Assembly: GCA_018241405.1 (NCBI GenBank) | Contig: JAFEDY010000026.1 | Coordinates: forward strand, 1-64,000 | Direction: 5' to 3' | Length of the DNA stretch: 64,000 nucleotides | Source of the DNA: Pseudomonadota bacterium | GTDB taxonomy: Bacteria; Pseudomonadota; Gammaproteobacteria; Burkholderiales; Burkholderiaceae_C | Shown here: piece after piece, positions 1 to 11,791 of the stretch | Layout: the number at the start of each line of letters is the position of its first letter | Numbering within the stretch: the stretch's first letter is position 1 | Translations under genes and position numbers: made by a program | Notes under the pieces: generated by a model | Seen by the model: the letters and a program-made list of their open reading frames with translations, nothing else | Told to the model about the DNA's origin: nothing | Databases searched by the model: none

Positions 1-25
1 TCAACGCTGGACAGGACGGGTCACA

Positions 26-70
26 GCCCACAAAAAAACCCCGGCCAATTGACCGGGGTTTTTTGTGGGC
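26..70. terminator. Bidirectional intrinsic terminator
   Basis: Two nearly perfect arms (26-44 and 53-70, differing by one extra A) form a GC stem CCCCGG/CCGGGG flanked by A7 on one side and T6 on the other. It can therefore terminate transcription in both directions. It lies just past the stop of the minus-strand lipoprotein at 112-399 and would also stop a gene entering from the left. Confidence 0.85.
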
Positions 71-111
71 GTTGCCAAAACTTCGGGCCCGCAGGCCCGA
101 CGCTGGAAGGC

Positions 112-399
112 TTACTTGGCGGCCGAAGCGGCGCCGGCAGCGGCAGCGGCGGCTGCATCAGCAGCGGTCTTAGCTGCGTCCGTGACGGCGGCAGCGGCAC
201 CGGATGCAGCCTCGGCGGCGGCAGCCACGCCAGAAGCGGCGGTGGCAGCGGCATCAGCTGCAACGGAAGCGGCTTCGGCTGCAGGAGCGGCCGCGGGAGC
301 TGCCACGGGTGCGGGTGCCGGAGCGGCTTCTTCCTTTTTGCCGCAAGCGACGAGGGCAGCAGCGGCGATCAGGGCAGCCAGGACGACGGAGTTCTTCAT
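112..399 (-). CDS. Alanine-rich small lipoprotein
   Basis: This 95-residue protein starts with a lipoprotein signal peptide: MKNS, a hydrophobic stretch of Leu/Ala/Val, then the lipobox LVAC with the acylated Cys at residue 19, followed by GKKEE. The mature part is almost all Ala with scattered Glu, Asp, Lys, Ser and Pro, in the style of a flexible or helical cell-envelope linker. It should be a membrane-anchored lipoprotein. No domain is recognisable, and the repeated GCG/GCC codons make homology hard to judge. A -10 hexamer lies upstream at 531-536. The function is unknown. Confidence 0.75.
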   Translation of the reverse strand: MKNSVVLAALIAAAALVACGKKEEAAPAPAPVAAPAAAPAAEAASVAADAAATAASGVAAAAEAASGAAAAVTDAAKTAADAAAAAAAGAASAAK

Positions 400-530
400 T
401 TCAATTTCCTATGGGATGGGACAGACGACAGTGATGAGAAGCCGCAGCGCCCCGCCTCTTGCAGCGGTAGGCCCGGCGACGATGCATTGCTTGATGTAAA
501 GCAAGACACCTGCGGCGATACCAGTCCGCG

Positions 531-536
531 ATTATA
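531..536 (-). promoter_or_regulatory. Putative -10 box of the lipoprotein gene
   Basis: Read on the minus strand the sequence is TATAATCGCGG, a perfect TATAAT about 130 bases before the lipoprotein start. The region 400-605 contains no gene and is clearly richer in A/T around 480-600. A good -35 at 17-base spacing is not visible. Confidence 0.5.
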
Positions 537-605
537 GAAAAATTTCGTCAATAGTGGATAACGCGAAGTAACGACGAGCAATTTCACAACAAGGCACCCA
601 CCCTG

Positions 606-1136
606 TCACAGGCCCAGCGTAGAGGCAGGAAAGCCCGGCGCGCTCTTGCGCTCCACCCATTCGAGCAGCGCTTCGCGCAGCAGAACGCGCCGTTCGGGCT
701 CCGCCCCCGCCACGCCCACGCAGCGCAGCGGGTCATGCCGCTGCAGCACCCAGTTCGGCGACCAGATGGCACTCGGCAGATCCTGCGGGTCGGCCGCCCC
801 GGCGCGGCGGCAGGTGATGACATGGTCCCAGCGCACGCGCCACTGCACGAAGCGCGCGTGCCGCCGCACGAGCTCGCCATAGCCGGCGGCAATCAGGGTC
901 AGGCGGCGTCCGCTGCGCGCCCATTGCTGCAGCGATTCGACCACCGCCCGCTCGCCCAGGGGCCAGTCATGGAAATCGGCGTCGCACAGCATCAGCTCGG
1001 GCCAGCCCTCGCGCGCGGCGCCGGCCAGGGCATCGCGCACCAGCTGCTGGAAGACCTCCCGGCCCTCGAAGCGACCGACCGGCAACGGCTGCGCTGCGGG
1101 CATGGACGCGTCGCTCACATCAAGCCGCCCCGGCAT
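606..1136 (-). CDS. Conserved hypothetical protein downstream of roxA
   Basis: A 176-residue protein beginning MPGRLDVSD. The start at 1136 lies 17 bases inside the end of the roxA-like gene. A second in-frame ATG at 1103 (MPAAQPLPVG) would remove the overlap. The sequence has no signal peptide or membrane segment. It shows an acidic patch LMLCDADFHDWPLGER near residues 48-63 and several Trp residues. I do not recognise a family. The tight coupling to the oxygenase gene suggests co-transcription, but nothing in the sequence gives a function. Confidence 0.65.
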   Translation of the reverse strand: MPGRLDVSDASMPAAQPLPVGRFEGREVFQQLVRDALAGAAREGWPELMLCDADFHDWPLGERAVVESLQQWARSGRRLTLIAAGYGELVRRHARFVQWRVRWDHVITCRRAGAADPQDLPSAIWSPNWVLQRHDPLRCVGVAGAEPERRVLLREALLEWVERKSAPGFPASTLGL

Positions 1137-2241
1137 GGGCCCAGCCCGCCTCGCACCAGGACGACAGCAACTGCAGTGCGTCATCGCTGGCACGCGCCAG
1201 CTCACGCGCGCCGAGTTGGCGCTCGTCGGCCAGGCGCCGCATCAGCGCCGCATCACGCCCCGCGGCGCGGTAGCTTTCGCCGTTGATGAAGACATGCCTG
1301 GCGTCATACATCATGCGCGTGCGCCGGTCGAGCGCCACGCTCTCCAGCATCACACCCGCCTGCCCGGGCTCGAACCAGACGTTCGGCTTGGGCTCGGTCA
1401 GCGCCTCGCCCAGCGCGCATTCAAGGGCCTGCGGCTGCGCCAGTGCCCGCTGCACGGCCTGGCGCGCAAACTCCTGCAGCTCGGGCGGTATGGCGCCGGG
1501 ACCGGCCACGGCGGGCTGCTGCGGGTCGCGGTAGATGGCACCCTCCTCGTCGGCCGCGGACTCGGCCATGCGCTGCAGCACCTCGTGGGCCAGCTGCGCG
1601 CCGTTGGGCGAGCGAAAGCCTATGGAGTAGGTCATGCACTCGCCCTCGGCAATGCCGTCATGGGCCCAGCCCGGGGGCAGGTAAAGCATGTCACCCGGCT
1701 CCAGCACATGCTCTTCCTCGGGCTCGAACGCCGCGAGGATCTTCAGCGGCAGTCCCGGGCGCAGCGTCTTGTCCTTCTGCCGGCCTATGCGCCAGCGCCG
1801 CCGGCCGTGGGCCTGCAGCAGGAAGACGTCGTAGTTGTCGAAATGCGGCCCCACGCCGCCGCCGTCGGTGGCGTAGCTGATCATCAGGTCGTCAAGCCGC
1901 GCCTCGGGCACGAAGCGAAACCGCTGCAGCAGCGCGTGCACGCCATCGTGGTGCAGATCGACACCCTGCACCAGCGCCGTCCAGCGCGGCGTGGACAGGG
2001 GGGGTAGCGAGCGGCGCGCCAGCGGCCCATGGCGCAGCACCCATTGCCCGGCCTTGTCCTGTATGAAGCGCGACTCCACGCCCTCCTGTCCGGCCAGCTC
2101 CAGCAGCTCGGCGCGGGAGAGGAGCGGCTTGAAGCCGGGAATAGCCTGGCGCACCAGCAGCGGCTTCTTGTGCCAGTGGCGGCGCATGAACAGCGCCGGG
2201 CTCAGGCCCCCGAGCAGGGCCAGTGGTTGTTGTACGTCCAT
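1120..2241 (-). CDS. roxA: RoxA-like 50S ribosomal protein L16 arginine hydroxylase (JmjC cupin)
   Basis: This 373-residue protein is a 2-oxoglutarate/Fe(II) oxygenase of the JmjC/cupin_4 type (E. coli YcfD/RoxA group), which hydroxylates an arginine of ribosomal protein uL16. The iron-binding triad is visible as H133 and D135 in GPHFDNYDVF and H194 in PPGWAHDGIAEG. The N-terminus FMRRHWHKKPLLVR is typical of the family. The length fits RoxA with its C-terminal dimerisation and winged-helix regions. The exact substrate is inferred from the family. A short unknown gene overlaps its 3' end. Confidence 0.85.
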   Translation of the reverse strand: MDVQQPLALLGGLSPALFMRRHWHKKPLLVRQAIPGFKPLLSRAELLELAGQEGVESRFIQDKAGQWVLRHGPLARRSLPPLSTPRWTALVQGVDLHHDGVHALLQRFRFVPEARLDDLMISYATDGGGVGPHFDNYDVFLLQAHGRRRWRIGRQKDKTLRPGLPLKILAAFEPEEEHVLEPGDMLYLPPGWAHDGIAEGECMTYSIGFRSPNGAQLAHEVLQRMAESAADEEGAIYRDPQQPAVAGPGAIPPELQEFARQAVQRALAQPQALECALGEALTEPKPNVWFEPGQAGVMLESVALDRRTRMMYDARHVFINGESYRAAGRDAALMRRLADERQLGARELARASDDALQLLSSWCEAGWAHAGAA

Positions 2242-2295
2242 GGGATCACTTCAGGCCGCGAGCGCGGCAGGGCAACGAACTGCGACAATTGTCCT

Positions 2296-2820
2296 ATGGA
2301 AATAACCGAACAATGTGTGGTCGCCCTGACCTGGGTCCTGAAGGACACGCTGGGCGAGGAACTCGACGTACTCGACGACCCCGTGGAGTTTCTGGTCGGC
2401 GGCGACGATCTGCTCGCACGCATCGAGGAGGCCCTGCAGGGCCATGGCGTGGGCGCCGAGCTGGCCCTGCACCTGGAGCCCGAGGACGCCTTTGGCGACT
2501 ACCAGGACAAGCTGCTGTTCCTGGAGCCGCGCCCGCTGTTCCCCGCCGACCTGGAGGAGGGCATGACCTTCGACGGCTCGGCCCTGCCCCCGGGCACCAA
2601 CCCCGAGGCGCCGCGCGACGCGCTCTACACCGTGGCACAGATCTACCCCGAACATGTGGTGCTGGACGGCAACCACCCGCTGGCGGGCATTGCCCTGCGC
2701 CTGAAACTCAAGGTGCACGGCGTGCGCGAGGCCACCGAGGAGGAGATCGGCCGCGGCACGGCCGGGACGGGCTTCTTCCGCATCCAGCCGCAGGCCCCCG
2801 GCAACGACCTGCTGCATTGA
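2296..2820 (+). CDS. FKBP-type peptidyl-prolyl isomerase, SlyD-like
   Basis: A 174-residue cytoplasmic protein starting MEITEQCVVALTW. FKBP/SlyD features are the short N-terminal FKBP half (VALTW...DTLGEELD), a middle insert-in-flap section PEDAFGDY...LFPADLEEGM, and the returning FKBP strands HPLAGIALRLKLKVHGVREA. It lacks the His-rich metal-binding tail of E. coli SlyD. It should catalyse proline cis/trans isomerisation or act as a folding chaperone. The start at 2296 is preceded by GACAAT only 6 bases upstream and shows no clear ribosome binding site. Confidence 0.85.
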   Translation: MEITEQCVVALTWVLKDTLGEELDVLDDPVEFLVGGDDLLARIEEALQGHGVGAELALHLEPEDAFGDYQDKLLFLEPRPLFPADLEEGMTFDGSALPPGTNPEAPRDALYTVAQIYPEHVVLDGNHPLAGIALRLKLKVHGVREATEEEIGRGTAGTGFFRIQPQAPGNDLLH

Positions 2821-2826
2821 GCGCGC

Positions 2827-3324
2827 CTACATGCGCGCGATCTGCCCCTGGTACAGGCGCACCCGGTCGCCCGGACGCAGGTCACCGGGCGACGGCACCT
2901 CGTAGACGCGCTGCCCGCCCTGGTCGAGTTGCACGGTGATGCGGTAACCGTCGTAGGCGGCGCGGTTGCCCTGCTGCCCCTCGATGGCATTGCCGGCCAC
3001 GGCGCCGCCCACCGCGCCTATGGCCGTGGCCGCGGCGCGGCCGCTGCCGCCGCCGATCTGGTTACCCAGCACACCGCCGACCACGGCACCCACGATGGCG
3101 CCCACGCCGGTGGTGCGGTTGCGGCCTTGCAGGCCCTCGATATACGACACCACGCCGTATTCGGTTCCGCGCTGGTCGGGAGTGGTGGCATAGCCCGGCG
3201 CCGACTGGCCCGGATAGCCCTGCGCCGGGTACTGCCCATAGGGCTGCTGGTAGGCGCAGGCCGCCAATGTGCCCGCAAGACACAGGGTCGCTGCCAGGGC
3301 GGCTGGACGGGAATAGGAACGCAT
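2827..3324 (-). CDS. Glycine-zipper 2TM lipoprotein (outer-membrane SlyB/PcP-like)
   Basis: A 165-residue protein with a lipoprotein signal ending in LAAC (Cys23), then a Tyr/Gln/Pro-rich linker (YQQPYGQYPAQGYPGQ). Two Gly-rich segments follow (TTGVGAIVGAVVGGVLGNQI and AAATAIGAVGGAVAGNAIEG), which form the glycine-zipper 2TM domain near residues 70-115. The C-terminal part YRITVQLDQGGQRVYEVPS resembles the SlyB/17-kDa antigen fold. It should be an envelope lipoprotein. A second, shorter glycine-zipper lipoprotein occurs at 32772-33026. Confidence 0.85.
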   Translation of the reverse strand: MRSYSRPAALAATLCLAGTLAACAYQQPYGQYPAQGYPGQSAPGYATTPDQRGTEYGVVSYIEGLQGRNRTTGVGAIVGAVVGGVLGNQIGGGSGRAAATAIGAVGGAVAGNAIEGQQGNRAAYDGYRITVQLDQGGQRVYEVPSPGDLRPGDRVRLYQGQIARM

Positions 3325-3455
3325 GATGGTATTGACACTCCAGATCGTTCAATGACAGCGCCGCGGGCTCCACAGGGGCCGCGTCGCCAGCGGTTGGAGC
3401 AGCTGCGCGCAGCCTAGTTCCGCAGGCGCCTAACTGCAGGGCCTGGGGCCGCGGC

Positions 3456-3902
3456 TCAATGCTTGCCGGTGGAGCCGTAGCCGCCCTCGCCGCGCGCGCT
3501 CGCGGGAAACTCCGTCACCACGTTGAACCGTGCCTGCACCACCGGCACGATGACCAACTGCGCCAGCCGCTCCATGGGCTGCAGCGTGAAGGGCGTGTCG
3601 CTGCGGTTCCAGGCGCTGACCATGAGCTGGCCCTGGTAGTCGCTGTCGATCAGGCCCACCAGGTTGCCCAGCACGATGCCATGCTTGTGCCCTAGGCCCG
3701 AGCGCGGCAGGATCATGGCCGCGTAGCCCGGGTCCTTGAGGTAGATGGCGATGCCCGTGGGCACCAGCTGCCAGGCGTTGGGCGCGAGCAGCAGCGGCGC
3801 GTCAATGCAGGCGCGCAGGTCCAGGCCGGCGCTGCCGGGGGTGGCGTAGGCGGGCAGCTGGTCCGCCATGCGCGGGTCGAGAATCTTGACGTCAATCTTC
3901 AT
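3456..3902 (-). CDS. dut: Deoxyuridine 5'-triphosphate nucleotidohydrolase
   Basis: The 148-residue trimeric dUTPase hydrolyses dUTP to dUMP and pyrophosphate, keeping uracil out of DNA and supplying dTMP synthesis. All five motifs are visible: [10 protein letters not shown] (I), [10 protein letters not shown] (II), GLIDSDYQG (III), MERLAQLVI (IV) and the C-terminal [12 protein letters not shown] (V) that closes over the substrate. The start [11 protein letters not shown] at 3902 gives the usual family length. It follows coaBC on the same strand, a common pairing (coaBC-dut) in proteobacteria. Confidence 0.97.
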   Translation of the reverse strand: MKIDVKILDPRMADQLPAYATPGSAGLDLRACIDAPLLLAPNAWQLVPTGIAIYLKDPGYAAMILPRSGLGHKHGIVLGNLVGLIDSDYQGQLMVSAWNRSDTPFTLQPMERLAQLVIVPVVQARFNVVTEFPASARGEGGYGSTGKH

Positions 3903-3930
3903 GGTGCGGTGGCTTGTGCAAAGCCCGCGA

Positions 3931-5169
3931 TCATCGCGCAAAAGTCGGGCTGACCGTCCCGCCCAGGCGCCGCGCAATCTCGGCCACCAGCTGGCGTCCC
4001 AATTCGTCCTTGGAGGCACGCGGCAGCTCGCGGTGGCCCTCGGCATCCACCAGCAGCAGCGCGTTGTCGTCCTGCCCGAAGGTGGCAGGGCCGATGTTGC
4101 CCACCAGCAGCGGTACGCCCTTGCGTGCGCGCTTGGCCTGGGCGTGGGCGAGCAGGTTCTCGCTCTCCGCGGCAAAGCCCACGCAGTACAGGGCGCCGCT
4201 GCGCGCGCGCTCGGACTGGGCCACGGTGGCCAGGATGTCGGGGTTCTCCACAAAGGCCAGCTGCGGCGTCTGGCCCGAGCCGTCCTTCTTGATCTTGTGC
4301 TCGGCGCTGCTGGCAGGGCGCCAGTCAGCCACAGCCGCTGTAGCTATGAAAATACTAGCTTCTCGCGCTTGCCCATCAACCGCTTGAAGCATATTTTGCG
4401 CAGAACGCACATCGATACGGCGCACGCCGCGCGGCGTGGGCAGGTGCACGGGGCCGGCGACCAGCGTGACCTCGGCCCCGGCGGCGCGCGCGGCGCGGGC
4501 GATGGCAAAGCCCATCTTGCCGCTCGATAGATTGGTGATGCCGCGCACCGGGTCTATGGCCTCGAAGGTGGGGCCGGCGGTGATCAGCACCTGCTCGCCG
4601 GCGAGCAGCTTGGGGGCAAAGAAGATCTCCAGCTCCTCCAGGATCTCGGCTGCCTCCAGCATGCGCCCGTCGCCGGTTTCGCCGCAGGCCTGGTCACCAT
4701 TGCCCACGCCCAGCACGGTGGCGCCGTCCTGCGCCAGCTGGGCCAGGTTGCGCCGGGTGGCCGGGTGGGCCCACATCTCGCGGTTCATCGCCGGCGCGAC
4801 GAGCAGGGGCACGCGCTCGATGGGCCGCGCCAGGCACAGCAGACTCAAAAGCTCGTCGGCCCGCCCCTGCACCAGGCGCGCGATGAAGTCGGCGCTGCAG
4901 GGCGCGATGAGGATGGCGTCGGCCTCGCGCGAGAGGTTGATGTGCGGCATGTTGTTGGCCGCGCGCGCGTCCCACTGCGAGGCATAGACCGGCCGCCCCG
5001 ACAGCGCCTGCATGGTCACGGGCGTGATGAACTGCTCGGCCGCCTCGGTCATCACCACCTGCACGCTGGCGCCGGCCTTGACAAGCAGGCGCGTAAGCTC
5101 GGCCGATTTGTAGCAGGCCACGCCACCGCTCAGGCCCAGGACGATGTGTTTTCCGGCAAGTGCATTCAT
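3931..5169 (-). CDS. coaBC: Bifunctional phosphopantothenoylcysteine decarboxylase / phosphopantothenate-cysteine ligase
   Basis: A 412-residue CoaBC catalysing two steps of coenzyme A synthesis. The N-terminal flavoprotein half carries [10 protein letters not shown], the catalytic His region [20 protein letters not shown] and the cysteine loop [10 protein letters not shown]. The C-terminal synthase half carries [13 protein letters not shown] and [11 protein letters not shown] lower-GC repeat-like segment (4341-4397) encodes part of the synthase domain just before AAVADWRP. On the minus strand a GATAAA hexamer sits 8 bases before the ATG, so transcription may start almost at the start codon. 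The dut gene follows after a 28-base gap. Confidence 0.96.
   Translation of the reverse strand: MNALAGKHIVLGLSGGVACYKSAELTRLLVKAGASVQVVMTEAAEQFITPVTMQALSGRPVYASQWDARAANNMPHINLSREADAILIAPCSADFIARLVQGRADELLSLLCLARPIERVPLLVAPAMNREMWAHPATRRNLAQLAQDGATVLGVGNGDQACGETGDGRMLEAAEILEELEIFFAPKLLAGEQVLITAGPTFEAIDPVRGITNLSSGKMGFAIARAARAAGAEVTLVAGPVHLPTPRGVRRIDVRSAQNMLQAVDGQAREASIFIATAAVADWRPASSAEHKIKKDGSGQTPQLAFVENPDILATVAQSERARSGALYCVGFAAESENLLAHAQAKRARKGVPLLVGNIGPATFGQDDNALLLVDAEGHRELPRASKDELGRQLVAEIARRLGGTVSPTFAR
4341..4397. repeat. Intragenic imperfect palindrome inside coaBC
   Basis: A 57-base segment noticeably richer in A/T than its surroundings. It starts TAGCTATGAAAATA, continues AGCTTCTCGCGCTTG, has the loop CCCAT, then CAACCGCTTGAAGC and ATATTTT. 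The arms pair imperfectly (AAAATA..GCTTC..GCG.TTG). It resembles the perfect palindrome used as terminator at 9517-9562 and the segment at 14256-14310. It is read in frame as part of CoaBC. Confidence 0.55.
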
Positions 5170-5239
5170 GGCTGCAATTTATCAGACGGTGCGCGGGGGC
5201 AAGGGGGTGCCCCACCCCGGGTCTGGCGGGAGCCGTTCT

Positions 5240-6921
<1,682 letters not shown>

Positions 6922-6924
6922 TCC

Positions 6925-7782
6925 ATGCAACTGTGCGGATTCGATGTCGGCCTGGAGCGGCCCTTCTTCCTCATCGCCGGCACCTGTTCCATCGAGGGGC
7001 TGCAGATGTCGCTGGACGTGGCCGGCCAGCTCAAGGAAAGCTGCGCCGCGCTGGGCGTGCCGCTGATCTACAAGGGCAGCTTTGACAAGGCCAACCGCTC
7101 GTCCGGCAGCAGCCAGCGCGGCGTGGGCATGGAGGCGGGCCTCAAGATCCTCGACGAAGTGCGCCGCCAGCTGCAGCTGCCCATCCTGACCGACGTGCAC
7201 GAGGCGTCGCAGGTGGCCGAGGTGGCCAGCGTGGTTGATGTGCTGCAGACGCCGGCGTTTCTGTGCCGCCAGACCGACTTCATCCGCGCCGTGGCGCAGT
7301 CGGGCAAGCCGGTCAACATCAAAAAAGGACAGTTCCTCGCGCCCTGGGACATGAAGAACGTGATCGACAAGGCGCGCGCCGCCGCCGCCGAGGTGGGGCT
7401 GTCCGAAGACCGCTTCCTCGCCTGCGAGCGCGGCGTGAGCTTTGGCTACAACAACCTGGTGGCCGACATGACCAGCCTGGCCGAGATGCGCAACTCCGGC
7501 GCGCCGGTGGTCTTTGACGTCACGCACTCGGTGCAAAAGCCCGGGGGTCTCGGCGCCGTGAGCGGCGGCGCGCGCGACATGGTGCCGGTGCTGGCGCGCG
7601 CGGGCGTGGCCGTGGGCTTGGCGGGCCTCTTCATGGAAGTCCACCCCCGCCCCGCCGAAGCCTGGTCGGACGGGCCCAACGCCGTGCCGCTTCACCACAT
7701 GCGCGCGCTGCTCGAATCCCTGGTCGCCATCGACAGCGTGACCAAGAAGAACGGCTTTCTCGAGAACCATTTCACTGCCTGA
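6925..7782 (+). CDS. kdsA: 3-deoxy-8-phosphooctulonate (KDO-8-P) synthase
   Basis: A 285-residue cytoplasmic enzyme that condenses phosphoenolpyruvate with arabinose 5-phosphate to KDO-8-phosphate, for lipopolysaccharide inner core. Family landmarks are [12 protein letters not shown], the Lys-containing [42 protein letters not shown] and the C-terminal [20 protein letters not shown]. It immediately follows pyrG and should share its transcript. Confidence 0.98.
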   Translation: MQLCGFDVGLERPFFLIAGTCSIEGLQMSLDVAGQLKESCAALGVPLIYKGSFDKANRSSGSSQRGVGMEAGLKILDEVRRQLQLPILTDVHEASQVAEVASVVDVLQTPAFLCRQTDFIRAVAQSGKPVNIKKGQFLAPWDMKNVIDKARAAAAEVGLSEDRFLACERGVSFGYNNLVADMTSLAEMRNSGAPVVFDVTHSVQKPGGLGAVSGGARDMVPVLARAGVAVGLAGLFMEVHPRPAEAWSDGPNAVPLHHMRALLESLVAIDSVTKKNGFLENHFTA

Positions 7783-7862
7783 GCAAGAGGCCGGGGCGCA
7801 AAACAATTGTTGCTACAACCGAATAAATAACCACCCGCGCTTGCTGTACAACGCTAGGTTGA

Positions 7863-9191
<1,329 letters not shown>

Positions 9192-9215
9192 ATCACAGCC
9201 CGCCACCGCGCCACC

Positions 9216-9503
9216 ATGACCACACGCCTCGTCCCCCTCGTGCTGCTGCTGCTGCTCGTGGGCATTCACGCGCAGCTGTGGTCGGGGCGCGGCAGCGTCG
9301 GCAAGGTGCAGGAACTGCGCCAGCAGATCGCCACGCAGCAGGCCGCCAACGCCCAGGCGCGCCTGGACAATGAACGCCTGGCGGCCGAGGTCAACGACCT
9401 CAAGGGTGGCCTGGAAATGGTCGAGGAAAAGGCCCGCGGCGAGCTGGGCATGGTCAAGCAGGGTGAGATCTACGTGCAGGTGGTGCGCCAGCCGCAGCGT
9501 TGA
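9216..9503 (+). CDS. ftsB: Cell division protein FtsB
   Basis: A 95-residue bitopic inner-membrane protein of the divisome (FtsB/FtsL/FtsQ complex). A short cytoplasmic start MTTR is followed by one membrane segment (about residues 5-20, Leu/Val rich). A periplasmic coiled coil rich in Gln, Ala, Leu and Glu follows (about 25-70), then the conserved ARGELGMVKQGEIYVQV. It lies 24 bases after eno, the usual eno-ftsB arrangement, and is followed by a strong terminator. Confidence 0.95.
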   Translation: MTTRLVPLVLLLLLVGIHAQLWSGRGSVGKVQELRQQIATQQAANAQARLDNERLAAEVNDLKGGLEMVEEKARGELGMVKQGEIYVQVVRQPQR

Positions 9504-9516
9504 TCCAGACAAACAC

Positions 9517-9565
9517 AAAAAGAGCTGCTAGCGCTTTCCTATCAAGCGCTAGCAGCTCTTTTTTT
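9517..9565. terminator. Bidirectional terminator made of a perfect 19-base palindrome
   Basis: The arms AAAAGAGCTGCTAGCGCTT (9517-9535) and its exact complement (9544-9562) enclose the loop TCCTATCA. A-runs and T-runs on both sides allow termination in both directions, for ftsB (plus) and the ABC transporter operon (minus). The arm sequence matches the repeat-like segments inside coaBC and the DUF455 gene. Confidence 0.9.
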
Positions 9566-9575
9566 TCATAGTGAC

Positions 9576-10367
9576 CTATTTCAGATTGCCCGACAGGAAC
9601 CGCGCCAGGCGCTCACTTTGGGGGTTGGCCATGACCTCGCGCGGGTCGCCCTGCTCTTCTATCAATCCCTGGTGCAGGAAGATGACCTGGTTGGAGACCT
9701 CGCGCGCAAAGGCCATCTCGTGCGTGACGACGAGCATGGTGCGCCCCTCCTGGGCCAGCACCTGCATCACGCGCAGCACTTCGCCCACGAGCTCGGGGTC
9801 GAGCGCGCTGGTGGGCTCGTCGAACAGCATCACCTCGGGCTCCACGGCCAGCGCCCGGGCAATGGCCACGCGCTGCTGCTGGCCGCCGCTCATGTGGTTG
9901 GGGTAGGCGTCCTCGCGCCCCTCCAGTCCCACCAGGCGCAGGTATTTGCGTGCCCGCTCGACTGCCTCGTCGCGCGGCAGCCCCAGCACATGGATGGGCA
10001 CCTCGGTGATGTTGGCCAGCACCGTCATATGCGCCCAGAGGTTGAAATGCTGGAACACCATGGCCAGGCGGGTACGCAGGCGCTGCAGCTGCTTCTGGTC
10101 GGCGGCCTCCAGCGCACCATCACGCCCTGGGCGCAACTGCAGCTCCTCACCTGCCACCAGGATGCGCCCCTGTTGCGGGCGCTCCAGCAGGTTGATGCAG
10201 CGCAGCAGCGTGCTCTTGCCCGAGCCGGAGCTGCCGATGATGCTGATCACATCGCCCGCGCGGGCCGTGAGCGACACGCCCTTGAGGACCTCGTTGGCGC
10301 CGTAGCGCTTGTGGATGTCCAGGGCCTGGAGTTTGACGGGGTTGGTCGTGTTCATCGGAACAGTCAT
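9576..10367 (-). CDS. Polar amino acid ABC transporter, ATP-binding protein (HisP/ArtP-like)
   Basis: A 263-residue ATPase with Walker A GSSGSGKST (about 45-53), Q-loop VFQHFNLWAHMTV, signature MSGGQQQRVAIARAL, Walker B VMLFDEPTSALDPE and switch His in VVTHEM. The subfamily is that of HisP/GlnQ/ArtP, which drive uptake of polar or basic amino acids. The chosen start at 10367 overlaps the stop of the preceding permease as ATGA. An internal ATG at 10355 is the alternative. It is the last gene of a four-gene transport operon. Confidence 0.93.
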   Translation of the reverse strand: MTVPMNTTNPVKLQALDIHKRYGANEVLKGVSLTARAGDVISIIGSSGSGKSTLLRCINLLERPQQGRILVAGEELQLRPGRDGALEAADQKQLQRLRTRLAMVFQHFNLWAHMTVLANITEVPIHVLGLPRDEAVERARKYLRLVGLEGREDAYPNHMSGGQQQRVAIARALAVEPEVMLFDEPTSALDPELVGEVLRVMQVLAQEGRTMLVVTHEMAFAREVSNQVIFLHQGLIEEQGDPREVMANPQSERLARFLSGNLK

Positions 10368-11077
10368 GCTTTGCGCGGCGCCAGGTAGCCCAGGAATCGG
10401 CGCTCCACCAGCCTGGAGATGCTCAGCAGGCACATGGTGACGCACAGATAGATGGCTGCGGCAAACAGGTAGGCCTCAAACGGCAGGTAGAAGTCGGCAT
10501 AGACGCGGCTGGCCGCGCCCGTGAGGTCGAGCAGCGCCGGCACGGTGCTCGCCAGGCTGGAGCTGTGCAGCATCATCACCACCTCGTTGCCATAGGCCGG
10601 CAGCATGCGGCGGATGGCGCTGGGCAGGACGATGCGGCGCATCAGCAGCCACGGGCCCATGCCCATGGCGCGCGCGGCCTCGACCTCACCCTTGGAGGTC
10701 TCGCGGATGCTGCCCGCCAGGGTTTCCGCCGTATAGGCCGCGGTGTTCAGGCTGAACGACAGCAGGGCGCAGAAGAACGGCTCCTTGAAGTTCGTCCAGG
10801 GCCACACCGTATCCCAGCGCGCCTGCACCCATTCGAGCTGGGCCACGCCGTAGTAGATCAGGTACACCTGAATCAACAGCGGCGTGCCGCGCATGAAGTA
10901 GGTGAAGGCCTGCGCCGGCCAGCGCAGCCAGGTATTGCTGCTGACCAGGGCCAGCGCGCACGCCAGCGCCAGCACCGCCCCCAGACCCAGGCTGTAGAGC
11001 GTGAGCTGCAGGGTGATGAGCAGGCCCTCGCCGTACAGCGCGAGCGTATCGGGCTCAAAAATGACGGCCCAGTTCAT
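10364..11077 (-). CDS. Polar amino acid ABC transporter permease (HisM/ArtM-like)
   Basis: A 237-residue inner-membrane permease with about five membrane segments. The start MNWAVIFEPDTLALYGEGL at 11077 overlaps the upstream permease stop by four bases. The EAA loop that contacts the ATPase is seen in VEAARAMGMGPWLLMRRIVL. The N-terminal LLITLQLTLYSLGLG is typical of the HisMQ family. It forms a heterodimer with the permease at 11074-11763. Confidence 0.92.
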   Translation of the reverse strand: MNWAVIFEPDTLALYGEGLLITLQLTLYSLGLGAVLALACALALVSSNTWLRWPAQAFTYFMRGTPLLIQVYLIYYGVAQLEWVQARWDTVWPWTNFKEPFFCALLSFSLNTAAYTAETLAGSIRETSKGEVEAARAMGMGPWLLMRRIVLPSAIRRMLPAYGNEVVMMLHSSSLASTVPALLDLTGAASRVYADFYLPFEAYLFAAAIYLCVTMCLLSISRLVERRFLGYLAPRKA

Positions 11078-11763
11078 AGCAGCTGCACCTTGTCCGTGCC
11101 CAGGCTGTAGCGTGCGCTCACGCGCTTGAGCGCCCACAGCGACAGAGATGTATAGACTAGATAAATGGCGGCCGTGAACAGGAAAAAGGCAAACGGCTCG
11201 CGCGTGGAGGCGCTGGACTGCTTGGCCAGATAGGTCATGTCATGCAGGCCGATCAGGCTGACCAGCGCCGTGGCCTTGATCAGCACCAGCCAATTGTTGG
11301 TAAAGCTGGGCAGCGCGTAGCGCACCATCTGCGGCAGCGTGATGCGCATGAAGGTGCGAAAGCGCCCCATGCCGAAGGCCCAGGCGGCTTCCATCTGGCC
11401 ACGCGGAATGGCCAGGATGGCGCCGCGAAAGGTCTCGGTCATGTAGGCGCCGTAGATGAAACCAATGGTCAGCACGCCAGCGACGAAGGGATCGAGATCC
11501 ACGCCCTCCTGGTTGCCCCACAGCTCCACCAGGCTGTTCAGGCCGATGGCGCCGCCGTAGAACACCAGCAGCATCATGAGCAGCTCGGGGATGCCGCGCA
11601 CTACCGTGGTGTAGAGCTGCGCCAGCCACACCAGCGGCCGGCTGCCCGAGAGCTTGGCCGCTGCGCCCAGCAGCCCCAGCAGTGTGGCTACCGCCAGCGA
11701 CGCCAGCGATACCCCCACGGTGAGCAGCGAGCCATTCAGGATGGCCAGGTAGTAGTCACGCAT
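11074..11763 (-). CDS. Polar amino acid ABC transporter permease (HisQ/ArtQ-like)
   Basis: A 229-residue permease with the N-terminal YYLAILNGSLLTVGVSLASL, the conserved VRGIPELLMMLLVFYG segment and the EAA loop MEAAWAFGMGRFRTFMRITL. It has about five membrane helices. It is translationally coupled to the second permease by an ATGA overlap and sits 28 bases after the binding protein gene. Confidence 0.92.
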   Translation of the reverse strand: MRDYYLAILNGSLLTVGVSLASLAVATLLGLLGAAAKLSGSRPLVWLAQLYTTVVRGIPELLMMLLVFYGGAIGLNSLVELWGNQEGVDLDPFVAGVLTIGFIYGAYMTETFRGAILAIPRGQMEAAWAFGMGRFRTFMRITLPQMVRYALPSFTNNWLVLIKATALVSLIGLHDMTYLAKQSSASTREPFAFFLFTAAIYLVYTSLSLWALKRVSARYSLGTDKVQLL

Positions 11764-11791
11764 TCAGATACGCGCCGGGACGGCGGGCGAC

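Noticed and set aside
117..345. Apparent tandem repeat of GGC/GCA units
   Set aside because: It is the Ala-codon run of the lipoprotein, not an exact repeat array. Unit length and sequence vary.
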